Source: JAMWZF01 sp041628615 (GTDB taxonomy: Bacteria; Pseudomonadota; Alphaproteobacteria; Rhodobacterales; Rhodobacteraceae). From it: DNA of 6,728 nucleotides. The position numbers and the translations under genes are program-made. Below, in pieces: positions 1 to 6,728 of the stretch. The stretch spans positions 1 to 6,728 of the forward strand of contig JBFKOW010000178.1 in assembly GCA_041628615.1 (NCBI GenBank). Direction: 5' to 3'. Within the stretch, counting starts at the first letter, position 1; each line of letters begins with the position of its first letter. Below the pieces are notes generated by a model that saw only the letters and a program-made list of their open reading frames with translations, searched no databases and had not been told where the DNA came from.

Positions 1-717
1 CATCTCGCGCCCGGCTACGCCGCCGGGCTCAAGGGCGTGGCCCGGTCGATGCCGACCTCGGCGGCGGTGGACCGGGTGGCCGAGGCGCTGGGCATCGGCT
101 GCTACGCGACGCCCACCGGATGGAAGTTCTTCGGCTCGCTGCTCGACGACGGCCGCGCCACGATCTGCGGCGAGGAAAGCGCCGGCACCGGGTCCGACCA
201 CGTCCGCGAGAAGGACGGGCTCTGGGCGGTGCTGCTCTGGCTCAACATCCTCGCCGCCACCGGCAAGTCGGTGGCGGACCTGATGGCCGATCACTGGCGC
301 CGCTTCGGGCGCAACTACTATTCCCGGCACGATTACGAGGCGGTGGACTCGGAACAGGCGGCGGCGGTGATCGACGGCCTGCGCGCCAAGCTGCCCCGGC
401 TGCCGGGGCAGGAAGTCGCCGGGCTGCGGGTCACCGAGGCGGACGATTTCGCCTATACCGACCCGGTGACCGGCGACCAGGCGAAGGGCCAGGGCCTGCG
501 GATCATGTTCGAGGGCGGCGCGCGGGTCGTGTTCCGCCTGTCGGGGACCGGCACCGAGGGGGCGACGATCCGGGTCTACCTCGAGCGGCTCGAGACCGAT
601 CCCGACGAGATGGACCGCGACACCCAGGCGGCGCTGGCCCCGGTGATCGCCGCCGCCGATGCGCTCGCCGGCATCGCCGCCCAGACCGGGCGGACCGCCC
701 CGGACGTCATCACCTGA
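1..717 (+). CDS. pgm: Phosphoglucomutase (alpha-D-glucose-specific), C-terminal part, cut by window start
   Basis: Cytosolic enzyme that interconverts glucose-1-phosphate and glucose-6-phosphate, linking glycogen and sugar-nucleotide synthesis to glycolysis. The frame is open from base 1 and gives 238 residues before TGA, against roughly 540 for the full enzyme. The active-site phosphoserine and metal-binding loop therefore lie outside the window; the GTG at 37 is an internal codon, not a start. Visible PGM1-type landmarks, numbered from the first residue shown, are ARSMPTS (14-20), TPTGWKFFG (37-45), the sugar-binding loop GEESAGTGSDH (57-67) with REKDGLWAVL after it, FGRNYYSRHDYE (102-113), and the phosphate-binding loop RLSGTGTEGATIR (179-191) of the last domain. 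The eukaryotic GEESF is GEESA here, which I believe is normal for alphaproteobacterial enzymes. The very C-terminus is alanine-rich. A hairpin lies 6 nt after the stop. Identity is secure. Confidence 0.96.
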   Translation, partial: HLAPGYAAGLKGVARSMPTSAAVDRVAEALGIGCYATPTGWKFFGSLLDDGRATICGEESAGTGSDHVREKDGLWAVLLWLNILAATGKSVADLMADHWRRFGRNYYSRHDYEAVDSEQAAAVIDGLRAKLPRLPGQEVAGLRVTEADDFAYTDPVTGDQAKGQGLRIMFEGGARVVFRLSGTGTEGATIRVYLERLETDPDEMDRDTQAALAPVIAAADALAGIAAQTGRTAPDVIT

Positions 718-723
718 CCCCGC

Positions 724-755
724 CCCGGCGGCGCGCGGCCACGTCCGCCGCCGGG
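724..755 (+). terminator. GC-rich hairpin after pgm, possible terminator
   Basis: A perfect 10-bp stem (724-733 with 746-755) has its core in CCCGGCGGC/GCCGCCGGG and a 12-nt loop. It starts 6 nt after the pgm stop codon. No T-run follows; the next bases are ACGCGACC. It may therefore be an inefficient or Rho-assisted terminator, or simply a 3'-end stabilising structure. Position supports the call more than sequence does. Confidence 0.45.
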
Positions 756-803
756 ACGCGACCAAGAATCCAGCCGGTTCAGGGACCTGCGCATTCCGTC
801 GGC

Positions 804-835
804 ACCGGAAACACTGTTTTCTCGGGACTTCCGGT
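804..835. promoter_or_regulatory. Inverted repeat in the less GC-rich gap upstream of the 68-aa gene
   Basis: The gap from 718 to 887 holds the pgm hairpin and then a stretch noticeably richer in A/T than the genes around it (about 806-870). Within it, ACCGGAA (804-810) and TTCCGGT (829-835) form a perfect 7-bp inverted repeat with an 18-nt spacer. The spacer contains a smaller imperfect one, GGAAAC-ACT-GTTTTC (807-821). This is where the promoter of the small gene should lie. I could not find a convincing -35/-10 pair: TATGGT at 846-851 resembles a -10 box but has no partner at the right distance. An operator role is a guess. Confidence 0.25.
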
Positions 836-887
836 CTTGTCCGACTATGGTTTGCCGGGGACGAATCACTCGGGACGGGGGACTCCG

Positions 888-1094
888 ATGGTCGATCTGG
901 CGCAAGCCGAGACGGATGCGGTCGAACTGGTCAATGGCATGCGGCCCGAAGAGGTGCCGCAATTCCTGCGCCTGTCGATCCGCGAGAAGAAACTCACCAC
1001 GATCGTGAGCGCGCTGAACCGCGAGGTGCTGTCGGCCGATCCGCAGCGCCGCGACGCCGCGCAGTCGGCCCTGCGGCGCATCGGCTTCGTCTGA
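888..1094 (+). CDS. Small soluble protein of unknown function (68 aa)
   Basis: A 68-residue protein begins MVDLAQAETDAVELVNGM and ends ALRRIGFV. I do not recognise a named family, although it reads like a short conserved hypothetical of Rhodobacteraceae. It has no signal peptide, membrane segment or metal-binding cysteines; it contains no cysteine at all. It is rich in charged residues and looks mostly helical, with a basic patch (RLSIREKK, 28-35), a possible second helix (LTTIVSALNREVL, 36-48) and a third (PQRRDAAQSALRRIGF, 52-67). The ATG was chosen because GGGGGA (877-882) lies 5 nt upstream and the protein reads cleanly from there, although the same frame is open far upstream. Codons are strongly G/C-ending, as in its neighbours. 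It converges on dctP, with an 81-bp gap holding a terminator. It appears to be a single-gene unit. Confidence 0.7.
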   Translation: MVDLAQAETDAVELVNGMRPEEVPQFLRLSIREKKLTTIVSALNREVLSADPQRRDAAQSALRRIGFV

Positions 1095-1104
1095 TCCGCA
1101 ACGG

Positions 1105-1134
1105 AAAACCGCCCCGGCCATCGGCGCGGGGCGG
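1105..1134 (-). terminator. Rho-independent terminator of dctP
   Basis: On the minus strand a perfect 8-bp stem CCGCCCCG/CGGGGCGG (plus-strand arms 1109-1116 and 1127-1134) is followed directly by TTTT (plus-strand AAAA at 1105-1108). Further pairing inside the loop (GCC with GGC, with one bulged base) extends it. It lies 41 nt beyond the dctP stop. The T-run is on the dctP side only, so it reads as a terminator for dctP. The same stem could also block transcripts from the convergent 68-aa gene, whose stop is 10 nt away. Confidence 0.75.
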
Positions 1135-1175
1135 GTCCGGAATGCGTGGGGCCGGTCGCCCGCAGCGCCCGGCGG

Positions 1176-2219
1176 TCAGTAGTCCGAGACGACGCCGCGA
1201 TTGGCCTCGATCAGGGCCTGCGCCCGGGCCAGCAGGCCGCTGCCGTCCTTGCCGGCGGCGTCCATCTCCGCCACCCATGCCTCGATCGTGCCAGCGCTGG
1301 CGGCGCGCCATTCCGCCACCTGCGCCTCGTCCAGCGTGATGATGGTGTTGCCCATCGCCACCGTGGCCTCGCGGGCCGGGCCGTCGTCGATCGCCATCTG
1401 CCGCCCGGCGAAGCCCGAGAACTCGAGCCCGGAATTGGCGTCGATCACCGCCTTCAGGTCGTCGGGCAGCCGGTCGTAGCTGGCCTTGTTCATCGCGAAG
1501 AGGAAGGCCGCGGTATAGAGCATCGCGTCGCCGAACTCGGTGTGGTTGTCGACCAGTTCCGAGGTCCGCAGCGCGCCGGTCACCTCCCAGGGGATCACCG
1601 CGCCGTCGATCACACCCTTGGACAGCGATTCCGGCACCGCCGGGACCGGCATCCCGACCGAGGTCGCGCCGAGATCGGTGAACAGCTGGTTGGTGATCCG
1701 GGTCGGCGCCCGGAGCTTCAGGCCCGCCAGGTCGGAGGGGGTCACGATGGGCCGGTTGGCGTGGATGATGCCGGGGCCGTGGACCCAGAGACCGAGCAGC
1801 TTGTAGTCGGCGAATTCCTCGGCCATGCGCTCCTGCGCCAGTTGCCAGTAGGCCCGGCTTCCGGCCTCGGCCTCGTCGGCGCCGAGCAGGAAGGGCAGTT
1901 CCATGACCTCGACGCTGGGGAACCGGCCCGGGGTGTAGCCTGGCAGGGTCCAGACGATATCGACCACCCCGTCGCGCACCTGGTCGGCCAGTTCCGGCGG
2001 CCGGCCGCCGAGCTGCATCGCCGGGAAGCGCTGGATCTCGATCCGGCCGTCCGAGGCGGCCTCGACCCGGTCGGCCCAGACATCAAGGATGTGGGCGGGC
2101 ACGTTGGCCTGCGCCGGCAGGAACTGGTGCAGCCGGAGCGTCACCTCCTGCGCGGCGGCCGGAACGGCCAGGGTGGTGACCAGAAGGGCGGCGAGGGCAC
2201 CGCGGCGGGTCAGTGTCAT
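1176..2219 (-). CDS. dctP: TRAP transporter solute-binding protein, DctP family
   Basis: Periplasmic binding protein that captures an organic anion, usually a carboxylate, and delivers it to a DctQ/DctM membrane pair for sodium-driven uptake. The protein has 347 residues, a normal family length. The start at 2219 was chosen because a signal peptide begins there (TRRGAL, hydrophobic run, VPAAA before Q24) and AAGGA lies 10 nt upstream (2230-2234); the 34 extra in-frame codons upstream look non-coding. The n-region has paired arginines (R5 R6), so Tat export is possible. Family landmarks are LRLHQFLPAQANVP (28-41), FPAMQLGG (65-72), VDIVWTLPGYTPGRFP (86-101), ELPFLLG (107-113), and the ligand-clamp segment GLKLRAP (166-172), where R170 fits the conserved arginine that binds the substrate carboxylate. 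The substrate cannot be read from sequence. No membrane subunits lie in the window; the gene follows acs with a 109-bp gap and has its own terminator. Confidence 0.93.
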   Translation of the reverse strand: MTLTRRGALAALLVTTLAVPAAAQEVTLRLHQFLPAQANVPAHILDVWADRVEAASDGRIEIQRFPAMQLGGRPPELADQVRDGVVDIVWTLPGYTPGRFPSVEVMELPFLLGADEAEAGSRAYWQLAQERMAEEFADYKLLGLWVHGPGIIHANRPIVTPSDLAGLKLRAPTRITNQLFTDLGATSVGMPVPAVPESLSKGVIDGAVIPWEVTGALRTSELVDNHTEFGDAMLYTAAFLFAMNKASYDRLPDDLKAVIDANSGLEFSGFAGRQMAIDDGPAREATVAMGNTIITLDEAQVAEWRAASAGTIEAWVAEMDAAGKDGSGLLARAQALIEANRGVVSDY

Positions 2220-2252
2220 GGTGGGAGGGTCCTTGCGAAAGCGGTCGGCGCG

Positions 2253-2281
2253 ATCCTTTCCGCGCCGCGGCGAAGGGTCAA
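2253..2281 (-). promoter_or_regulatory. Candidate sigma-70-type promoter for dctP
   Basis: On the minus strand TTGACC (plus 2276-2281, 5 of 6 to TTGACA) is separated by exactly 17 nt from AAGGAT (plus 2253-2258, only 3 of 6 to TATAAT). It lies just downstream of the acs terminator-like hairpin, with its -10 end 33 nt from the dctP start codon. The weak -10 keeps confidence low, but the placement makes separate transcription of dctP plausible. Confidence 0.35.
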
Positions 2282-2288
2282 GGCGGAA

Positions 2289-2309
2289 GCGGGCGGCATC
2301 GCCGCCCGC
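2289..2309 (-). terminator. Hairpin after acs, possible terminator or attenuator
   Basis: GCGGGCGGC (2289-2297) and GCCGCCCGC (2301-2309) form a perfect 9-bp, almost all-GC stem with a 3-nt loop. It begins 19 nt after the acs stop in the direction of transcription. The bases that follow on the minus strand (TTCCGCCTTGACC) are not a proper T-run, so termination may be partial. It may separate acs from dctP or lower dctP expression from acs read-through. Confidence 0.5.
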
Positions 2310-2328
2310 GCCCGCGGTCAATGTCGGA

Positions 2329-4299
<1,971 letters not shown>

Positions 4300-4379
4300 G
4301 GCGAATCCCCCTTTGTCGTCTTGTGGTGTTGGTCATCCGGCACGGGATCCGGCGCTGACGCGACGGGCCCGCTTGCTCC

Positions 4380-4411
4380 TCCGGGCGCCACTATCTCCAA
4401 GTTGCGCCGGA
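4380..4411 (-). promoter_or_regulatory. Bulged hairpin in the SDR-acs gap
   Basis: On the minus strand TCCGGCGC and GCGCCCGGA can form an 8-bp stem with one bulged C and a 15-nt loop, 22 nt after the SDR stop. No T-run follows. Beside it, plus 4412-4419 carries the palindrome GTATAC, the only A/T-rich patch in the gap. The structure could weakly terminate the SDR transcript or sit in the acs leader. I see no convincing -35/-10 pair for acs in this gap. Confidence 0.3.
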
Positions 4412-4433
4412 ATGTATACCTCCCTCGGGTCGC

Positions 4434-5183
4434 CTAGCGCGGGGCCATCCGCAGCGCCCCGTCGAGCCGGATCACGCTGCCGTTGAGGTAGCCGGTCTCG
4501 ATGCAGAAGCGCACCGTGGCGGCGTATTCCTCGGGCGCGCCGAGCCGGTGCGGATAGGGCACCGTGGCGCTCAGGCTGTCTTGCACCTCCTGCGGCAGAC
4601 CGCGCAGCATCGGGGTGCCGAACAGCCCCGGCGCGATCGACATGACCCGGATCGCATGGCCGGCGAGGTCGCGGGCCATCGGCAGGGCCATCGCCGCGAC
4701 GCCGCCCTTGGAGGCGGCATAGGCGACCTGTCCGACCTGCCCCTCGTAGGCGGCGATCGAGGCGGTGGTCACGATCACCCCCCGGTCGCCGCCCGGCGCG
4801 GGGTCGAGCGCCGCCATCCGGGCCGCCGCCAGCCTGCAGGCGTTGAGGGTGCCGGTGAGGTTGACCGCAATCACCCGTTCGAAGCCGTCGAGCGGCATCG
4901 GCCCGTCGCGGCCCACGGTCCGCGCCGCCGGGGCGATCCCGGCGCAGCAGACGAGGATCCGGGGCCGGTCGAGCCGGTCGAGCGCCGCCGCGAGGTCGGC
5001 CCCGGCGGTCACGTCGCCAGTATGGGCGGCGCCGCCGATCTCGGCGGCCACCATGTCCGCCGCCTCGGCGTCGCGATCGAAGACCACCACCTCGGCGCCC
5101 GCCGCCGCCAGCATCCGCGCCGTCGCCGCCCCCAGCCCTGACCCGCCGCCGGTGACCAGTGCGCCCTGTCCCGCGATTTCCAT
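4434..5183 (-). CDS. SDR-family 3-hydroxyacyl-CoA dehydrogenase, HSD10 (type II) like
   Basis: NAD-dependent short-chain dehydrogenase, probably oxidising the 3-hydroxy group of fatty or branched-chain acyl-CoAs (beta-oxidation or isoleucine breakdown). The protein has 249 residues. Visible features are the cofactor loop TGGGSGLG (11-18), D36 at the end of the second strand favouring NAD over NADP, CCAG (79-82) in place of the usual NNAG, N108 in AVNLTGT, and the catalytic set S142, Y155 and K159 (YAASK). The case for HSD10 rather than generic SDR is the long shared pattern: VCCAGIA, RGVIVTTASIAAYEGQVGQ, IAPGLFGTPML, and the ending GSVIRLDGALRMAP, which mirrors human HSD10 (GEVIRLDGAIRMQP). 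The ATG at 5183 was preferred to one 19 codons upstream because GGAGG (5189-5193) lies 5 nt before it and SDR proteins begin just before the glycine loop. It is the first gene of the minus-strand block and diverges from the transglycosylase gene. The exact acyl-CoA substrate is inferred. Confidence 0.88.
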   Translation of the reverse strand: MEIAGQGALVTGGGSGLGAATARMLAAAGAEVVVFDRDAEAADMVAAEIGGAAHTGDVTAGADLAAALDRLDRPRILVCCAGIAPAARTVGRDGPMPLDGFERVIAVNLTGTLNACRLAAARMAALDPAPGGDRGVIVTTASIAAYEGQVGQVAYAASKGGVAAMALPMARDLAGHAIRVMSIAPGLFGTPMLRGLPQEVQDSLSATVPYPHRLGAPEEYAATVRFCIETGYLNGSVIRLDGALRMAPR

Positions 5184-5211
5184 CTCCGCCTCCGCGCCGT
5201 TTCGCCCGGCG

Positions 5212-5240
5212 ATCAGACAGGATGCGGCGGCGGGAGGCAA
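5212..5240 (-). promoter_or_regulatory. Candidate sigma-70-type promoter for the SDR gene
   Basis: On the minus strand TTGCCT (plus 5235-5240) and TCTGAT (plus 5212-5217) each match 4 of 6 consensus bases, with the ideal 17-nt spacing. Transcription would start near 5205, giving a leader of about 20 nt that contains the GGAGG ribosome site. No comparable pair was found on the plus strand for the divergent transglycosylase gene in the 175-bp gap (5184-5358). Confidence 0.4.
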
Positions 5241-5358
5241 TCCGGGCGGCGGGGCCTCGCCGGGACCGCCGCGCGGCCCTTGCCTTTGCCGGGCGGGGCG
5301 TCATCCTGCGGGAAAACAGGCAAGACCCGACCATCGACGCAGCCCACAGGAGCCCCCC

Positions 5359-6615
5359 ATGCCGACCCGCCGTTTCGTGCTCACCTCGCTCGCGGCGCTG
5401 GCCGCCTGCGGCCCGGCCCCGGACCTGCGCCGCCTGCCGGGGGCGCCGGGGGTGCCGCCGGGCCGGGCGACCGCCGCGGCGGAGGACTGGCCGGCGGTCG
5501 CCAATCCCGGCTTCGACGCCTGGAAGGCGGGGTTCGCCGCCCGCGCCCGCGCGGCCGGCATCCCCGACACGGTGGCGGGCCCGGCCGTCGCCCGGGCGGG
5601 CTACATCCCGAAGGTGATCGAGCGCGACCGCAACCAGACCGAGTTCACCCGGTCGATCGAGGATTACCTCGCGCTGGCGGTATCGGATGCGCGGCTGTCG
5701 AAGGGACAGGCGGCGCTGGCCCGGCACCGGGCGACGCTCGACGCGATCGCCGCCCGCTACGGCGTCGCGCCGCAGGTGGTGGCGGCGGTCTGGGGGCTGG
5801 AGAGCATGTATGGCGAGCGCCGCGGGGCGGTGCCGGTGGTGTCGGCGCTGGCGACGCTGGCCTATGACGGGCGGCGCGGGGCGTTCTTCGAGCGCCAACT
5901 GATCGCGGCGCTGCGGATCCTCCAGGCGGGCGACGTGCCGCTCGACCGGATGACCGGCAGCTGGGCCGGGGCGATGGGCCATACCCAGTTCATCCCGACC
6001 TCGTACCTGGCCTACGCGGTGGATTTCACCGGCGACGGGCGGCGCGACATCTGGGCCGACGACCCGGCCGACGCGCTGGCCTCGACCGCGGCCTATCTCG
6101 ACCGCTTCGGCTGGCGCGCCGGACAGCCCTGGGGGATGGAGGTGACGCTCGGCGGCTATGACGGGCCGTTCGGGCGCGGCAGCACCGCGCCGAGCACGGC
6201 CCTCGCCGCGGCCGGGGTCCGGCCGGCTGCCGGCGGGGCGCTGCCCGACCACGGCCCGGCCTCGGTGCTGCGGCCCGGCGGGTCGGTGGGCCCGGCCTTC
6301 GTGGTCTGGGCCAATTTCGGCGTCCTGCTGCGCTACAACAACGCCGAGAGCTACGCCCTCGGGGTCGGCCACCTGTCGGACCGACTGGCGGGCGGCGGGC
6401 CGATCCGGGCGGCCTTCCCGCCCGATGCCGAGGGGCTGACCCTGGCCGACCGGCGGCGGCTGCAGCAGCGGCTGAGCGCGGCGGGCTACGACACCGGCGG
6501 CGCAGACGGGGTGATCGGACCGGCGACCGAGGCGGCGATCCGGGCCTACCAGGCGGCGAACGGGCTGCCGGTGACCGGCCGGCCCTCGCCCGGGCTGCTG
6601 GCCCGGCTCGGCTGA
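5359..6615 (+). CDS. Lytic murein transglycosylase lipoprotein (MltB/SLT_2 type) with C-terminal peptidoglycan-binding domain
   Basis: Cleaves the MurNAc-GlcNAc bond of peptidoglycan to form 1,6-anhydro ends, acting in the periplasm during wall turnover. The protein has 418 residues. The start at 5359 has AGGAG 6 nt upstream (5348-5352) and opens a lipoprotein signal: MPTRRF, a short hydrophobic run, and lipobox LAAC with C17 as the lipidated residue. Glycine after the cysteine suggests outer-membrane placement, and TRRFVL resembles a Tat motif. The catalytic domain spans about 45-345: WGLESMYG (145-152) with catalytic E148, GAMGHTQFIPTSY (204-216), the Asp-rich DFTGDGRRDIW (222-232) corresponding to the EF-hand-like calcium loop of MltB/Slt35, and YNNAESYALGVGHLSDRL (326-343). 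Residues 357-418 form a PG_binding_1 domain (RLQQRLSAAGYDTGGADGVIG, then AIRAYQAANGLPVTG). It stands alone, divergent from the SDR gene, with REP-like repeats directly after its stop. Confidence 0.94.
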   Translation: MPTRRFVLTSLAALAACGPAPDLRRLPGAPGVPPGRATAAAEDWPAVANPGFDAWKAGFAARARAAGIPDTVAGPAVARAGYIPKVIERDRNQTEFTRSIEDYLALAVSDARLSKGQAALARHRATLDAIAARYGVAPQVVAAVWGLESMYGERRGAVPVVSALATLAYDGRRGAFFERQLIAALRILQAGDVPLDRMTGSWAGAMGHTQFIPTSYLAYAVDFTGDGRRDIWADDPADALASTAAYLDRFGWRAGQPWGMEVTLGGYDGPFGRGSTAPSTALAAAGVRPAAGGALPDHGPASVLRPGGSVGPAFVVWANFGVLLRYNNAESYALGVGHLSDRLAGGGPIRAAFPPDAEGLTLADRRRLQQRLSAAGYDTGGADGVIGPATEAAIRAYQAANGLPVTGRPSPGLLARLG

Positions 6616-6620
6616 GGGGA

Positions 6621-6644
6621 GCGGTGGGTCGAGACCCACCTCAC
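6621..6644 (+). repeat. REP-like palindrome, copy 1
   Basis: A 24-bp unit consists of GC, then GGTGGGTCGAGACCCACC, then TCAC. The 18-bp core is an 8-bp perfect stem around a central GA, or 7 bp with a CGAG loop. It starts 6 nt after the transglycosylase stop, a typical location for REP elements, and could also act as a 3'-end stabiliser or weak terminator; no T-run follows. The TCAC tail gives the palindrome an orientation. Confidence 0.75.
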
Positions 6645-6684
6645 CCGGCCGCGCGCCGTGGCCCGACCGGGCAGGCGGCGCCAC

Positions 6685-6708
6685 GCGGTGGGTTGAAACC
6701 CACCTCAC
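6685..6708 (+). repeat. REP-like palindrome, copy 2 (direct repeat of copy 1)
   Basis: It has the same 24-bp layout in the same orientation, 64 bp from copy 1. The core is GGTGGGTTGAAACCCACC with tail TCAC. It differs from copy 1 at only two bases, and these two bases pair with each other in the stem (C-G at 6630/6633 becomes T-A at 6694/6697), so the hairpin is kept. The spacer between the copies has its own short inverted repeat, CGTGGC (6657-6662) and GCCACG (6680-6685), which overlaps the first base of this copy. Confidence 0.75.
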
Positions 6709-6718
6709 GGGATGCAGA

Positions 6719-6728
6719 GTGAGGTGGG
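6719..6728 (-). repeat. REP-like palindrome, start of copy 3 (inverted, cut by window end)
   Basis: GTGAGGTGGG is the exact reverse complement of the last 10 bases of copy 2 (CCCACCTCAC). It therefore reads as the tail end of a third unit in opposite orientation, truncated by the window edge. Copies 2 and 3 would face each other across a 10-nt spacer (GGGATGCAGA). Only 10 bases are visible, so the full unit is inferred. Confidence 0.55.

Noticed and set aside
576..1121. Minus-strand frame (181 codons) opposite the pgm end and the small gene
   Set aside because: It spans the pgm stop, the intergenic hairpin and the 68-aa gene. Its composition is typical of antisense GC-rich frames, and the plus-strand readings are better supported.
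4335..4353. Direct repeat ATCCGGC twice in the acs leader
   Set aside because: A 7-bp, GC-rich and isolated repeat with no further copies at regular spacing is not good evidence for an operator.
5279..5324. CTTGCCT/AGGCAAG inverted repeat upstream of the transglycosylase
   Set aside because: The 7-bp arms are 32 nt apart with no extended pairing, so this is within what chance would give in a 175-bp gap.
4333..6708. Minus-strand open frame (791 codons) across the SDR and transglycosylase genes
   Set aside because: It overlaps two well-supported genes in other frames, crosses their divergent promoter region, and is Arg/Gly/Ala-rich with no domain.
6621..6728. Repeat cluster as a possible CRISPR array
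   Set aside because: The units are perfect palindromes with unequal spacing (40 nt, then 10 nt), one is inverted, and no cas genes are near. This fits REP-like elements, not CRISPR.

Overview
The window looks like a stretch of chromosome from a very GC-rich alphaproteobacterium, most likely of the Rhodobacterales/Rhodobacteraceae type. The reasons are the strong G/C third-position bias, the GEESAGTGSDH form of phosphoglucomutase, a TRAP solute-binding protein, and an HSD10-like short-chain dehydrogenase. This placement is an inference from protein resemblance; no rRNA or tRNA gene is present to confirm it.

Layout from left to right. (1) 1-717, plus strand: the C-terminal 238 residues of phosphoglucomutase (pgm), cut by the window start and followed by a GC-rich hairpin. 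(2) 888-1094, plus strand: a 68-residue small soluble protein of unknown function, behind a 170-bp gap that contains an inverted repeat. (3) 1176-5183, minus strand: three genes in one direction, read as SDR (HSD10-like 3-hydroxyacyl-CoA dehydrogenase), then acs (acetyl-CoA synthetase), then a DctP-type TRAP solute-binding protein. The gaps are about 134 and 109 bp. A strong hairpin follows acs, and a promoter-like pair precedes dctP, so dctP may be transcribed separately. dctP ends at a clear stem plus T-run terminator that lies between it and the convergent small gene. (4) 5184-5358: a divergent intergenic region with a candidate promoter for the SDR gene. (5) 5359-6615, plus strand: an MltB/SLT_2-type lytic murein transglycosylase lipoprotein with a C-terminal peptidoglycan-binding domain. 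(6) 6616-6728: a cluster of REP-like palindromes, two direct copies and the start of an inverted third copy.

Functionally, the middle block concerns acyl-CoA metabolism. The SDR would oxidise 3-hydroxyacyl-CoAs (fatty acid or isoleucine-type breakdown) and Acs makes acetyl-CoA from acetate. The TRAP binding protein would capture a carboxylate in the periplasm, but no DctQ/DctM membrane subunits are encoded in the window. Pgm links glucose-1-phosphate to glucose-6-phosphate, and the transglycosylase remodels the cell wall; neither is obviously tied to the middle block.

I see no undescribed multi-gene system here: the five larger genes belong to well-known families. The items most worth a second look are the REP-like cluster at the right edge, which shows a compensatory base-pair change between copies, the orphan TRAP binding protein beside acs, and the unassigned 68-residue protein.
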